DNA of 64,000 nt, taken from assembly GCA_025345505.1 (NCBI GenBank), contig JANVCC010000018.1, positions 62,644,031-62,708,030 of the forward strand, read 5' to 3'. The translations under genes were made by a program, and so were the position numbers. The DNA is from Todiramphus chloris collaris (lineage: Eukaryota > Chordata > Aves > Coraciiformes > Alcedinidae). Below are positions 1 through 13,380 of the stretch, in pieces (within the stretch, counting starts at the first letter, position 1; each line of letters opens with the position of its first letter). The notes beneath the pieces were generated by a model. That model was not told the origin of the DNA. It saw only the letters and a list, made by a program, of their open reading frames with translations, and made no database searches.

Positions 1-3000
1 GCTGTGGGGGAAAAAAAATACATTGATGCAATTGAATATAGTATTACAAATCTAGTATTGTTTTAAGTCTCTGTTATCACCTTCAGCCAGAGTTCTTCCT
101 CTGTATGTCTCATGGCTGTGCTTTCCTGGGTTTTGTGTGTTTCTCTAGGTAAATCCATACTCTCGCTGCAGCACGCTAACAATGTTTTCTCCAAGGCAAT
201 TTGGAGGGAGTATTAACCTCCCTGACATAGTAAAGGGCTTATGCAGAAAGCCGTGGTCTTCTGCTAGACCCTTTCAACTACCTGATCTGATTTAATTTCT
301 TCATTAAGTACTTCATACTTAGAGACATCCTCTCATCTTTAATGTATTCTTCTCCCCCTTTTCCACTTCACCTTCTTTCGCAACTTTTCCAGTGTTTCTC
401 TTTCCAGATTGCTGTGGCCAAATGCTCTACTTCCCTTATGAACCTCATCCTTTCTGCCTCTTAAGGTAGTTATGTTCTGAACTTAAAGCAGAGATTCATC
501 TTCCTTGCCATTTGAAACAGATAGCATATCTTTTTGCTGCAGAGTAAAGTTTCTGAAAACCACTGCATGTTAATTTATAGTTAAACTAATGGACAAAAGG
601 ATCTTCCCAGAAATGCTTTTGCAAACCCGAATTATATTAATGATGAAACCACACAGATAGATCACATTTCTGTTAGTTAAAATTCCTCAAAATAGGCTAT
701 ACTGAAGAAATAATTAACTTTTTTATATATATATTGTATCTAGTTATTATGATTTTATGGACTTAGACAAGGCCAACTTGGCATTATAGGTCACTTAATT
801 GGAGCTGTTGTCACATCAGTATCTCTCCAAGTAAAATAAATGTAACCTTTCCTCCACAGATAAACTACATACTACAATTCTATTAGTTACACAGAGACAT
901 CTGTAGAAGATTTTTAACCACTTACTAGCAGGTGATTGGGTTCAAGAGCCTTTGCTTCTTACAGGTTCAGTGACTGTATGCTAGTTCACACACTGGAGTT
1001 TGAAAGATGAATATATGTATATATCTGTAGATATAAAGTTCTTCCTAAGTTGGTGCAAGGATCCCAAAATAGTTTTATTGTCAAAATAATTTTGAGTCTT
1101 ATGCCTAAAAGTAATCCAAACATCTTACTATTTTAACTGAGTTGCTATTTTATTTGCATTTTTGTGGTGGGTGCACACTCTCAACATTAATGGGGATCAC
1201 TTGGCTACAACGGTTTGTGCAAGACACAAAGAACAATACAGGGAGGAGGTTCCCTTGAATGGACTATTTCCACATGTCCAAATGCCAAACAATTCTGAAG
1301 TAAGTTTAATAACGGTGTATTTCACTAAAACCTTGTTGTGTCACGTGAAAATGTCACATTGCTGCTTATTGGAGAGCTGTATGCTTTGTGGGAATATGCT
1401 GGGCTTTTCACTGTGTATAGCACCTCTCTGCAGTCATTCAGGTAGCTGTTTTGGAAAACAGGTTGTTGAGTCTCATTTCCAGCTCCCATACCATAAACTT
1501 ACCTTCTTGCTTTGTGCTAGTTCGAAGTCTGAGCAGAAAGAATAGGAATTATATGATATGGAGTAAATTAATTTCTAATTTCCAAGGTCTACTTGTGGGG
1601 GAAACACGCTTGCCTCAGAGATACCCCAGTACAATATTTTTGTGTTTGGCTATGGGATCTCCCTTCCCCCACAGTAGACCCCTTGCAAACCTCCTGGCTG
1701 AGGAGAGAGCTGCTGTTCAGAACATTACCTGTTCCCATCAGGCCAGCCTTAGCATCTACTGACATTAAAAAAAATAAAACCTATTCAGTGGATTCTCAAT
1801 GACGATTTCTTTTGTTTGGTTGTAGAATATTCTGTTTGGTGCAGGATGAACTAAGGAAAATAGTATTCCTGAGTGTTTGTAAGATGTATTAACTTCTCCA
1901 TATTGGCACTTTTCAGTGCAACTGACCCAAAGAATGAAACCGTACATCTATTTTTAGCTCTTTTGGTTTGGAAAGATCTTTATCACGGCATTTCCCAGAG
2001 TTCATATTAGATATGCAAAGAAGAAAGTCTATGTCAAAATGCCCACAAAAATGTATCATTCATGATATACTGTTGATATAGTAGGTTCAGGCTTTGGTGT
2101 ATGAAAAAAATTATTTAACTGCCTTGAATTATGATTTAAACAGACCAAGAAGAGGAACTTTTCTTGGCTTTCTAGATATTGTACCTTTTATTTATTATCT
2201 CTTTTTAATGCATCTTCTTAAAATTCAGAGCTCTCAATAGTGAAGGGTTAAGCTATTCTCCACATGGTACCTAATTTTACTGTATTTTATTGTCTGTGAA
2301 GAAGCTCTTACAAGACATATTGATATCAAAGCAGTTATCTTTTTACGAGATCAAAGTCAGAGAAAATCATCATTGTCATAGGAAGGCCAAGTCTAATCAC
2401 TCAGGTGGAAGGAAGTGCAAGGTTGTTTTACTGCCCATAACAACTCTTAGAAACAGGACCAAATTATACATCAGTAAAGCATTTTTTTTTTTTTTAGAAA
2501 AGGAATACTTTTACAACTTGATATGTAACCAGAAATACGTATGTCTATGACTACTAAAAAAAGAACCTCAAAGTAATGTTTTATTCCTTTACGGGAAATG
2601 CCACTTAAAACACTGCTCAGGTTTCATTATCTTTTATCAGCTGTGAAGTTACTATTGGCTCCTAAAACCTAGTTCTTACAGATGCCAAGACTCATTCCTA
2701 AACATAAACATAACTCGTACACATATGCAGGGTCTAGTCTTCACAAGGTGTGGTGGGAGTGCCGTGTCTAGGGTCTACCTGCTTTTGATGGGCCTCTGAA
2801 ACTCTAAGTTCTTATTACAGTTAGTGAGTACTACATTATTTGTGCTAAAGTAAGCTGTATGCTCAGATTATTATTATATTTAGATTAAAACACCTTCAAA
2901 AAACTTTCAACCTTATTAGTATGTATTTGGGTCCACCTTCCATCTTGCACCTGGTTCCCCAAGTTTAGAAAAATGTCCCCGAGGTTATTTGTCATTGCCT

Positions 3001-3664
3001 TTCTAAATTCTTCCACATACATAATGCTGTGGAGCAGGTTTTACAGTCTCTGTCAATATACTCCTTCACTTGCAGCTCATCGGGAGTTAAGGGAACTTGT
3101 TCTGTACTGATTCTGTAATGGAAAGACAAGTAGATTATGACTAGAAATGAATGGGAGATCATTAAAAAACCTGCTGTTTCAGGCTTTAGAGCTGTTTTAT
3201 TGTTACTGACCGATCTTTTCTAAACAGAAGATACCTTTGGAGGTAGGGTGTCCCCCATTTAAAGCCATGAGATTTTCCATGGTGAATGAAAAAGTCCTTC
3301 CCACGCAGAGCCATGTAGCAGACAACAACAGCGAGGCGGGTACCGTACAAGGAGAGCACCTTTGCAAAGAGCATTCAGAAAGCAGATGGTGGGTCTAAAG
3401 TGGTGATTCTGGTCCCTCCTGCACCTCTCTGCAGGCACACACCAGAAGGGAAAAGAAGAACTTCTTTCTCAGCAGCTTCCATAGCTTGTTGTGTCACCAT
3501 TGAAGTATGTATGGAATCCTGGCTGGAGACATCTGCTATCTGTGGAGTATTTAATACAAATACTCTGTGTATATTTCCTCACCGGAGAATAAATAATAGC
3601 TTCTCTATATCATTCACCATTACACCTGCTCAGCTTTCCCCTGTCTCTCCTTTGAGCTTTTGAT

Positions 3665-3713
3665 TTGTATACATCATGGTCGTTGTATATTTGTATATAT
3701 CATGGTCTTTGTA
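3665..3713. repeat. 26-bp tandem duplication
   Basis: Two adjacent copies of a unit beginning TTGTATA(C/T)ATCATGGTC start at 3665 and 3691. They differ at two or three bases. This is a local duplication of unknown function. Confidence 0.75.
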
Positions 3714-5614
3714 AAATTTGCGTATATTTCAAAAATTGCCCCTTTTACTCTTTCATCCAAGGATGTCAACTGATTGAAAGGAGTAATAGTCAAATGAAAG
3801 CCTCTAAAGGAAAAATTTTTGGATTAAAAAACAATCAAAGTGGAAGATAATGGAAAGGAAACACCTTTACACCTTCATGATTCTGGCAGATTTCTACATG
3901 AGATTTCATCTCTGCATCTAAAAAAGTGGGGGACACCTACCCTCAGCCCAGCAGAGCTGTATGTGTTTGGTAAGTTCCAGAAAGGAATTCCTTTAGAGAA
4001 TGAATTGAAGGGGGAATGACTTTTCCTATTTCCCTTAGCAACTCAAAAGCCTGAGAAGATGGTCAAACCCCACCTCTCTTTACAGAGTTATTTTTTTCCA
4101 CAAGGAGAGAATGTCTCCCGCTTGCATGGTATTATCAAGTCTCTTCTTATAGAAATTAAAATTCCCATTTAGAGCCTTTCAACATTTAACTATAAATCTA
4201 TCTGGTCTTGCTGCTGTATTTGTTTACAGATTACTCACAACAGTGAGTCTATATCCTCTTTTATAAATGTATTCTCTATAAGTTTGCAGAGGCAAGGGGG
4301 GTAAGATAGTTTAACTTTTCTTTGTATTTTTTGGCACTAACATATTTCTTCATAAAATTATTTATATATTGATAACAACTGCCTTAAAGTATGATCAGGT
4401 TTTATTAAAATCACTTAATGATTTGGGTTACCTTTGTCTCAATATTTTTCTTTATTTTGAATCCCTAAAATTTACATTACTTAAGTCCTAGCTAGTTTGA
4501 AAATAGTTTTATACCTGCTTCACTACCTTTACGTACTTAGCTCCTTGAGCAGTTCTTATTGTTCTTATACTTTTCACTCTTTCCTCTTGCTCCCTGAATG
4601 TGGAAGTGCACTGTAACTTGCTGATGAAAGAGGATGTTATCCCTTCCTAATGGATCAGTGTTCCATTGAATAACAATCTCCATCTGGGAGGGTTGTTAAT
4701 GACTACTTCAGGAAACTTCTGGCACGTAATGAATTTGTCAGAAATTGGTTAAGAGGGAAGAAGTCCTTGAAAGCAAAATGTGACATCTCTGTTTCCCATA
4801 TTACACATATACTCACCCCCACCTTCCTTTTCCTATTTTCTGCTTTTAGCTGTATGTATAAATGTTCCTTTTCCATTTCACTTATATTTTACTTTCCATC
4901 TTACTATTCTTTCCTTAATTGTTTTCAGTTACTCAGGGATTTAAATTCCCCCTTTTAACCTTTCTGTCAATATATTTCTTCCTCACACTAGCCATACAAT
5001 TCTCTACAATATTGATTGATTTGGATTCATACTCCAACTCTCCTTTTCATTGTGCCTTGGTACCTTCTCTACTCTGGATTCACCAGTTTGTTATTTCAGT
5101 GTGATTCTGCCTCTTAGTCAGAATTTAACTCAGCCTGTTCTTTTAGTTGTTTTAATCCCTTCCTTTTTGTCCATGGTGATGTGGGCTCTTCTTGATATGT
5201 TAAGACAAATAAAATGTAAAACTCTCTCTATGTCTTGTATTTGTTTAAGATAGCAATAATGTAGTTTATTTCTTTTTCTTAAAGCCTTCTAGATCAAACA
5301 CACCCCAGTGTATTTTCAATTTTACTTCTTTTGTTAAAAACAACACTGTTTTGACATTTCTCTGATGTTAAGAATGCTGTATTCTCCATATGTGGTGGTT
5401 GTAGGAAGGATTCTCATAATTAAGGGTGTATATATATATATATAGCTTTACTTTAATATGTTTTATGGACTTACTTCTTCATGCTAATTTTATGTTACTC
5501 CTTTCTGTCACCTGTCTCATCTTTTTCTTTTTTTTCTTCTTATGAACATCTGGACTTATTTTGAAGATCTATTTCCAGTTACACCTCTTTATCCACATTT
5601 ATTGTCAAGGATTA

Positions 5615-5890
5615 CCAAGGGAAGCCGGGCACCAAGCGTGATGACAAGACAGACAGTGGCCATCTCTGCTGACAGAAGTCCATCCTGCCACCCCCAGCCA
5701 GGGCATGGAGCAGTGGCCCATGGCCAGGGACAGGCAGGGCTGTGATGCCGTGGGGCTGCAGCTCTGGCCAGGGCCTGTGTCAGACCCTGAAATGAAGGCA
5801 GCTCCCATGGGATGAGGTCATCCCTGACTGTGGCTGCCCCTCATGCAGCTGATTCACAGCTGGCCCTGAGTCCCACAGCCAAAGCCCCAC
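5615..5890. other. GC-rich patch in AT-rich DNA, unidentified
   Basis: About 275 bases are much richer in G and C than both flanks, with repeated short words such as GCCAGGG, CAGGGC and GGCCAGGG. It contains few CpGs, so it does not look like a CpG-island promoter. Frames on both strands cross it but match no known protein. It could be a decayed GC-rich repeat, a minisatellite remnant or an inserted segment. Confidence 0.45.
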
Positions 5891-8800
5891 TTACTTTATG
5901 TCATTGGCCTCACCCTCATGTCTCCAGCTTTCATATATTGTTGCAAAAGATAGAATAATTCTATAACATTGAGGAGTATAACTTTGCATCTACATTAATG
6001 TATTCAGGAGCAGAAAGTGAATTTGAAATATGGTAACATTTTCATTACACTACCATTCCTATTTACAGAAAACCCGCTTCTTGAGTTTGACGGTAAGATG
6101 TATACAACATACACAAAACTGAAACTTTTAATGTTTCCATTAAGAGACTCAAGATGTCGGAGAAGAAAGATGTAGTTTTCCTGTTAGTGTATAAATAATT
6201 CCTGAAGCAAAGCTCTTACCATGATAACTTCCTGCTAAACTTGACTCAGTTAGCAAATGCTAATGACAGCCCTGTAATGTATAATCAATAAATGTTATTT
6301 GAACTAGACCTATTATTTGAGCAGAGTGGAAATATACTTAATTAACACATGTTCAAATGTTCTAAAGAAATTACTTTTTGGGTTTCTTTATTTTTGAAAC
6401 ATCATGTTCTGTTCCAGTCATTTTAGAGGGACTATATTTGGTAGCATTTGGGCTAAGCCTCCATGGCTCTCTGAATTTAAGTGGAATCATTGCCAAGTAC
6501 TTTATTTCTCCCTGTTCCTTCTAGAAAAAGGTTCAGATTTTACAGTTCTTTAAATTAAGCATAAAATGAGCTTATTAGAAACTGGCAGGATGGAATGAAT
6601 GTATGTGCATAGGTACAGAGAGGTGATTACATCTTTTGCTAGCCACACATTTTTTTCTTGTAATTTGTGTGCGCCCTTGTGTGTGCTTCCCACCAAAGTC
6701 CTTTGCCATGATTTGTATCTGTGACAGAGGAGAGAGAATACTCTGAGCACATGAGGAATGTATCCCTCTTTTACTGGAGGGTAAAATAAAAGGTGCAGAA
6801 AAGCAGCTTTTTGCATCATTAGTTTTCCTCTGCGCCTTTTCTTTCAGACTAAGAGCAGTCTGGCTCTCTTATAAAGAAAATGATTTCTTTAGGAAGGGAT
6901 TAGCACATACAGTCACCCCTCTGATTGAAAGGTTGTGTCTCTTCTGTATTCCATGATAGATCAAACATTGGTTGTGATAAAAGGCAATGCCGATTCTTTC
7001 CAGGAATCCAAGCACTGCTGTTACCTGGCTAAGGTGGCAGGCTCATTCTCCTAATCTGAACAGGTGCTAGAAAGTATCAGGCTATCTCATCCTCCTCTTC
7101 CTCTCCTGACCCAGTGAGAGATGTACTACCAAGTTTCTTTGTGGTCAGCGCTGGGAGATGTCTGGGTAGTGCTTGTTTTTAGATGTGTTTTACAAATGGC
7201 TGAGAGACAGAGAGGACAAGCCTCAGGCATGATCTCTGCAATTCCTTTGCAGAGGATCTCATACGGATAGAAAAAGTAGCACCAAACAACAAAGCAGGGC
7301 CTGCTGGGAGCAAGTGGTGAGCTCATGCTTGCTTCCCCAGATCTCTAGTTACATCTCATCATTGAGTGAGAGCAAAAACTTATTGTAACCCCACTTCATC
7401 CCAGTGAGAATTGTTGCAACCCTGGCAAAAAGCCTGGACTAGGGTAGCCAAGAAAGGGACAAATGTACTTCACAATTCAAATCTTTCCCTTGCTTATATT
7501 TGATCATTATACTCCAGCCATTCAAATGACTGAAGGCATAGGAAAAACAGCAGAGAGAAAGAAACCCTAAAATAGTTTACTGAGATTTTGTGGGCAGATT
7601 ATTTATTTGTATAGTTTGATCTTACTCTCTTGGAAGAGAGATAACACTTTGTATGAAGAGCTACTATATTTTCTGTGAAAGAAAAACAGAGGCAGCAGCT
7701 ACCTTTGATGTACAACCTTTTTATTAATAAAGGCTTCTCTGATATCATCTGCGTACTAAAAGAGGCGTTTACATATTATCAGATATCCAAATACACTAAA
7801 TAGAAATGCACTCAAAGTGGCAGACCCTTGCTTTTTCAAATGAGGCATAGTGAAAAAGGAGACAGGAAACTGTAAGAACAATAGGTTTGGTCTCATTTTC
7901 CTCTTCTCTTTACATAGAGATTTTGAAGGAAGTGAAATGGTTCTGTTTCCTCACATCTGACCTATGAGAAAAATAGCCTGTGCCATCAGATATTAGCTTG
8001 GGAACACATATAAACTCTATTTCCCAGTAATGAAATAAGGGATGTGCATTCCTTAGAAAGTAAGTGAATGAAAAAATGCCTGTGTTTCTTGTGGTGGGAG
8101 AGGAGGAGGACCTCTTCTGGAGGTCTTTCCACCTTTTGTTTGCCTATGTGATGAAAACATTCTGATCTGTAGTAACCACTTAACCAATGTACCAAGTCTT
8201 TATTGATGACTATTTGCTATTGTTAGAAGCAGTTAATACTGAGGATAATTTGTGTATTTGCTTACAGAATCTTTGGTTAATTGTTAGAATGTGGCCAACA
8301 GTACAGCCTTTGTACTTTAGTTTATATGTCTCTTAACCTACAGCTGTGACCAAAAACCTATTATTTGTTTCTATCCGAAACTGTCTGAAGCTATCTGAAA
8401 GTTAGTTGTCATCTCTGATCTACTTATTGAAGCTCTCTCTATAGTGGTGCTTTTTGGAAGGTGAGGTATTAATTTATTAGACATGTAACTATGTACACAG
8501 AGAGTTAGTCAAGTAACTAATTTAAAATAGACACCTTACTTTCCACTAGCTAAAGTCTGGTAAGATGAATACTGATGTAAGGTGTATGCACAGGTAACAC
8601 AATTTAAAAGCCTGACTGAAAATTTGGGATCTTTCAACCCCTAGCTAAAATCTTAGCTGCTCCACTTTACTCAACAATTTCTTACATGCCTGCTGACTTT
8701 TCAGGGAGATTGTCAATTGTTCTCTATGCAGTTCACAGCAGTCCTGTTTTGATAACATCTACAGATAAACAGTTTTCCATGTCTGATGTACATCCCAGTG

Positions 8801-11575
8801 CAACACCAGCCATTTGCATCATGGTCAGTTTTTCTTTTGACAGGTGCACGGAGAAAATCCAAGCTGATCAAGGGAAGCCTTATAAAGGATCAGAACATGA
8901 AAGGTCACCAACCCACCCTTTGAAAAAAAAACAACAAAAAAAAAAGAGGTTAGGCTTTCACTACATTTCCCATCAGATCTCTTTTACTCTTTTGCTTCCT
9001 CTGGCAAGTGAAATAATTCAGTAAGACAAAAGAAGAAAGTTGCCTGATGGAGTCTTTGGTTTTGCATGCCTTCCTTGGAGGAAGCGGATCAGACAGAACT
9101 GATGACTGAGCGACCTAATGATCAGTTGCCTCTGTTTTAGAAACTATTTCTCCAGTTTTTCTCCACCCAGAGGACTTCTGTCAACTGTCATCTCACAGCT
9201 CCCAATATGCAACTCAGTAAAATAACTGAGAATTAGTCCCTGTTCTGTTTTTTATTTCAGTTTTAAGACCCCACCTCTCCTGAATATACTCCTGAAGAAG
9301 ATGGCTAGTATCTTCTCTGTACCTTATCCCAGATACCGTACCTGTGTCCACATGGACCTTTCCCTCTGACTGACATGCATAGCTCGTCTATGTAGCTGGG
9401 AAGTTCCTCATCCTACACTGACTTACTTTCCTTAGTTTATGATGCAACTGATTGTCTAAAGAAAAAATAAAAATACCCCTCCCATTTCTGTTTCCCCCTA
9501 GCACTATAATTACAGTTATTTATTGTTTTTTGAGCAGAAATACATATATAAATTCTGGAATCATCAGCCTTCCCCTCATTGTTTCTGACAAATTTGCAGG
9601 CCATCAGAACCATACTTTCATGTCATCTAATATTTTGCAAGCTTCCATTAAATTTAAAATGGAGATTAACAAATGGAGTAATATGCTGGTTCCTAATAGC
9701 AGAAGGAAGTTGAAGCTGGTGTGAACTTACGTAAGGAAGACTTGGATTCAGAGGAAGCGCACTGGGAAGTTTCTGTAGCGGTTCACAAAGAAAATACTTG
9801 TCTGTGTATAAGGCAACTTTTGTGCTTCTTTCAGTAAATGCAAGGGAAGTGAGATTCATTTGTTCTATTTGTGTGACAGGCATCAAATAATATTTGCTTC
9901 AAAATATGATGTCACAATGCCTTGGGAAGCAAATATTATTCATACACATGTAACACAATTAAATAGGATAACTACAAATCAAACAAGAAGATGTTTATAT
10001 GTAATTTTCTTAACTATGTTTTTAAATCTAAGCTTCTCCAACATATCAGAGATTCTTGGACAAAATTTCTTCAAGGAAATGTAAAAAACGGTAAGATTTC
10101 TCCCAGAATTATACAACTACAATTAACTTTGCAGATGAAAAATTCATGAAAATTCATAAAACTTAGGTGTTAAATGAAGGAGAAAACTGGCACATCATTT
10201 GCAATCAAACCATATGGTGTGTTTAAAAGTGTAAATTAATTTGATATTCTCATAGTACTTCCCTGGTAGATATTTATCTACCATTTGAAATCAGCATACA
10301 GTTTGACATTATACACCGTGACGGAAATTCCTCCTAGGCAATTAGGTCAATAGGTGAAACCATTAGCAGTGCTCCATGGGAAGCTGTGTTGGGAGTCTGA
10401 TCATTGTTCTGTGTTGCCAAACACCATGAAATCAAATTATTTAGGATCAAAAGACTTGTGGCTGCAATGCCAGTGAAATTAATACAGTTTGATCACTTCA
10501 CGAATTTGAATCTCATTTGGATTTCAGAGCTGGCATTGCATCTTGAAAGCAGAAAAGAATTTTTAAAAGGCAGTTTATATATGAACTTGAACCTAAAAAT
10601 ATATTGCTGCCCCCTATGCAGGTACCAATAAAGCGCTTCTGTACTTGACTTCAAAATATTGTATCAATTCGGTGTAAATGTGAAGACTGACAGATTCAGG
10701 TGATCCAAAATGCACCTTAAGCACAGGTTTTTGAGCTAAGAACCTAGAATGTAGACTAGCAAAATTACAGGATTATCCCTAAAAATGCTTATAAACAGGA
10801 TTTTTGCGTGAAATGGTTACTAACTGACATTAATCCAGTGATAAAGTTTTCCCATGTTTTTTAACCAACTACAAACTTCTGCTGTCCATGTTTGCATGGC
10901 CAGCAGGAGGTCTTGACATTTCACTATAAAATATAAAAATAATTTTAAAAAATGTAATGACTTTTGCCATGACAAGATTTCATGTGTCAAGCAAATGCAT
11001 TCTGACTAATGTCAATCCACAGTTCCATTTCAATAAGATATCCTTCAGGAAAAGAGTGGATGTACTTCTGTCATGAGTCATTATAAATACCTGAGCTTTA
11101 GGAAGGGAATTTGTGTGAAACTAACAAATAAAGATATTGCACCTAGAGCTGTTTTGATGTGGATGTGAATAGTAATTCTATATTAATGTAACTGTCATCT
11201 CTGCTACTATTATCTGATATCTTTACTCAAAGACAGTATTTTTTGTTCTCTGAAAAAGTCCCCAAAATGTCTGTACGTGCATGTATGTGTGTAGAAGTAA
11301 AGGGAGAAGGGGAGGTGATTTTTTTTCATAACGCATACCACACAAGCGGACAGGGGGCCTGGATGATTCAGCTGTTACCATGCTGTCTGGAGATCAGGAG
11401 ATGTAATGCTGTTTCCTTGATACAAGAGATTTTTTGATACCAGGAATCTCAGAAAGTAATTAGTTTTCATGTTCCTCTCTCAAATACTCAGCTGTTATAG
11501 CAAAGAACACCATAAAACACATTACATACAATCAGCTAGTAAACTGTCTCCAAGCACTTTTTGATACTCCGCTCC

Positions 11576-12010
11576 TGACGCTGTTTACACTGGGAGCAGA
11601 GAGATGCAGCAACACACAAATTCAGGAAGAGCAGGCAAAAGAAGCAACTTTATTAATTTATAACCCCGTTTTATATACCCTAGCCCCACAGGGCAATTGG
11701 TCAGTGATCACCCATCTCCTAGGGTGATTGGCTAAAGTCCTACAACACCCATTTCAAAACATTTTTCCAATGTACCATAAACAGAACTTAGCAAAACACC
11801 AGTCTAGCTTACAGAAAACATCCTACTGTTTTTCATAACATGCATGAGAAAGGCAGGATTCTCACCGAATATTGTGAGAACCTGAGAAAATCCCCCCACT
11901 AGCAGCTTTTCTGCATCCACACACTCCCTCAGGACATTGCCGTGCATCCTCTTTACTTCACGTCCTTTTATGCAGAGAAACATCACCCAAGCTCAAAATA
12001 AACCCCCTAC
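11576..12010 (-). mobile_element. Candidate solo LTR of an avian endogenous retrovirus
   Basis: Read on the minus strand, this stretch has LTR-like order. A U3-like part is followed by a TATA box (TATATAAAA, near 11669-11677). About 20 bases later comes an AATAAA polyadenylation signal (11650-11655), then a T/C-rich R/U5-like part ending near 11576 with ...GCGTCA. A short distance from TATA box to AATAAA is known from alpharetrovirus-like LTRs. The outer (U3) edge and a target-site duplication could not be fixed; the 12010 edge is a guess. The 60-codon minus-strand frame inside it is not taken as a gene. No internal retroviral genes are next to it, so it would be a solo LTR. Confidence 0.5.
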
Positions 12011-12599
12011 TAATTCTGACTTTGTGCATATTTAGTGAAGTTTTTATTTCAGTCTTACAGTTTTCAAGTAACTACTCTCAGACACAGGATTAGGGTCATC
12101 CCAGAGTTCTTTCTACAGTGTGTGCTGCATAACTTAACATTATAGGCCCGGTCTTTTAGCCTGCACTGATACAGCATATTTCTGCCATTCTGCACAGAGG
12201 TTTACTTGTGGATTTGGTGTAGAGCAAGTAGTTTCAGTGATTTACTCTTTCTCTTTTATATTCAACTGTAGCTTAATTAACCTGCTTAATTTAGGAAGAA
12301 GCAGCATTACATTGTTTGAGGCATGCAGTGGATAAACAAGAATGGTATGATGTCCTGAGATCATTTCTGAAGTAGGTCCCCTCTCCTGGACAGACACAGG
12401 TGAGTGACAGCATAAGTGAATCATTCCTTTTACTTCGATGGAAGTGCTCATTCAAGTGCCAAGACTGTCAGCAGTCCCTGTGTTTGTACTTGTAGGCTCT
12501 CTCGTTCTGAGGCTGGTCTGTTGTGTTTTATTCTGCGTTGAAAGAAATGCGTATGTTTTGCTAGGATGCTTTTTCTGTACACTGAAAGAGAGAAAAGAG

Positions 12600-12800
12600 A
12601 AAGTGTGGCTTTTTTTGGTGTTGTGTTTTTTAGTTGTTTTTTTTTTGTTGTTCTTGTTGTTCGGGTTTTTTTGCTTGGGTTTTTTTTTTGTTTGTTTGGT
12701 TGGGGTTTTTTGATTTTGTCTGTTGTTTTGTTTGGTTTGTGTTTTTCTGTTTGTTTTGTCTTGTTTTGCTTTTCTGTATTGGTTTTGGTTTGGGCTTTTT
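12600..12800. repeat. G/T-rich low-complexity tract
   Basis: About 200 bases are composed almost only of T and G on the + strand, with runs of T broken by single or double G. Several frames cross it on both strands, giving proteins made of Phe/Val/Leu/Cys or Lys/Thr/Asn; these come from composition and are not genes. It may be an expanded TTTTG-type repeat. Confidence 0.85.
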
Positions 12801-13164
12801 TGGTCATTACAGGAAAACTAAAGCTAAGAGCCAAGGCAACTAATATTTTAAAACATAGCTTCAGGGAAAAATTCTTGTAAAGTTTTCCAGAGCATCACTA
12901 TGCTTTTCATTTTGATAAAATAATTTTCTTCAATGAAACAACTGCTGACTTAAGAAAGAGAGAGTGGCCAAGTAAGACTGATGATTGGACCAAGAATGAT
13001 GGAGATGCTGTGGATATGGAGTTTGTAAGAGAATAGAGTGCTATTTTCCTGGTTGATTGGCTTGTTTCAAATAATACTGTTTACTTCAGACTATATCTCA
13101 CTACCATACACCCTGAATACTGCTTACTTCCCTCAGATTTCTGTAACAGCATTGACTTGCTGTG

Positions 13165-13202
13165 GTATTTTATTTTATTTATTTTAATTTTTATTTATTT
13201 AT
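13165..13202. repeat. (TTTA)n simple repeat
   Basis: A run of TTTTA and TTTA units. It lies next to the old CR1-like fragment that begins about 100 bases further on. Confidence 0.8.
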
Positions 13203-13296
13203 TACGTGATTTCTCATTTCAGCCAAGGACCCTGTCTTTTTCTAGGGAAAGGTACCTCACTTTTTCTGTGGTGTTACAAAAGTCCACAGGAATAAG

Positions 13297-13380
13297 GAAT
13301 GTAGTAGATCCTCTACCACTTGAAATCTTTAAATCACGTGAAGACCTATTTTTCAAGACCTGTTTTAGCCTGGGCTGAAG
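13297..13380 (+). mobile_element. Possible ancient CR1-type LINE 3' fragment
   Basis: The stretch containing CACTTGAAATCTTTAAATCA, followed by a GAC..TTTTCAAGACCTGTTTTAG segment, resembles the 3' part of old amniote CR1 copies. In these the end of the reverse-transcriptase frame reads roughly 'P-S-L-E-I-F-K-x-R-x-D-x-F-F-K'. The likeness is recalled rather than searched. No terminal repeat is preserved. The minus-strand 147-codon frame across this place is probably chance. Confidence 0.4.

Larger units (their letters stand above)
1..11560. other. Intergenic AT-rich DNA upstream of ABRACL
   Basis: No exon, RNA gene or well-preserved transposon was recognised here. Open frames on both strands are short (at most about 127 codons), overlap one another and resemble no family I know. 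The stretch holds simple repeats (a TA run near 5429-5443, a T run near 2480-2495), a 26-bp tandem duplication at 3665-3713 and a GC-rich patch at 5615-5890, each listed separately. In human the gene upstream of ABRACL is REPS1 on the opposite strand, so this may be the ABRACL-REPS1 spacer. That is inference; no REPS1 exon is visible. Confidence 0.6.

Noticed and set aside
12448..12834. Lys/Thr-rich 128-codon minus frame and Phe/Val-rich plus frames
   Set aside because: They are translations of the G/T low-complexity tract.
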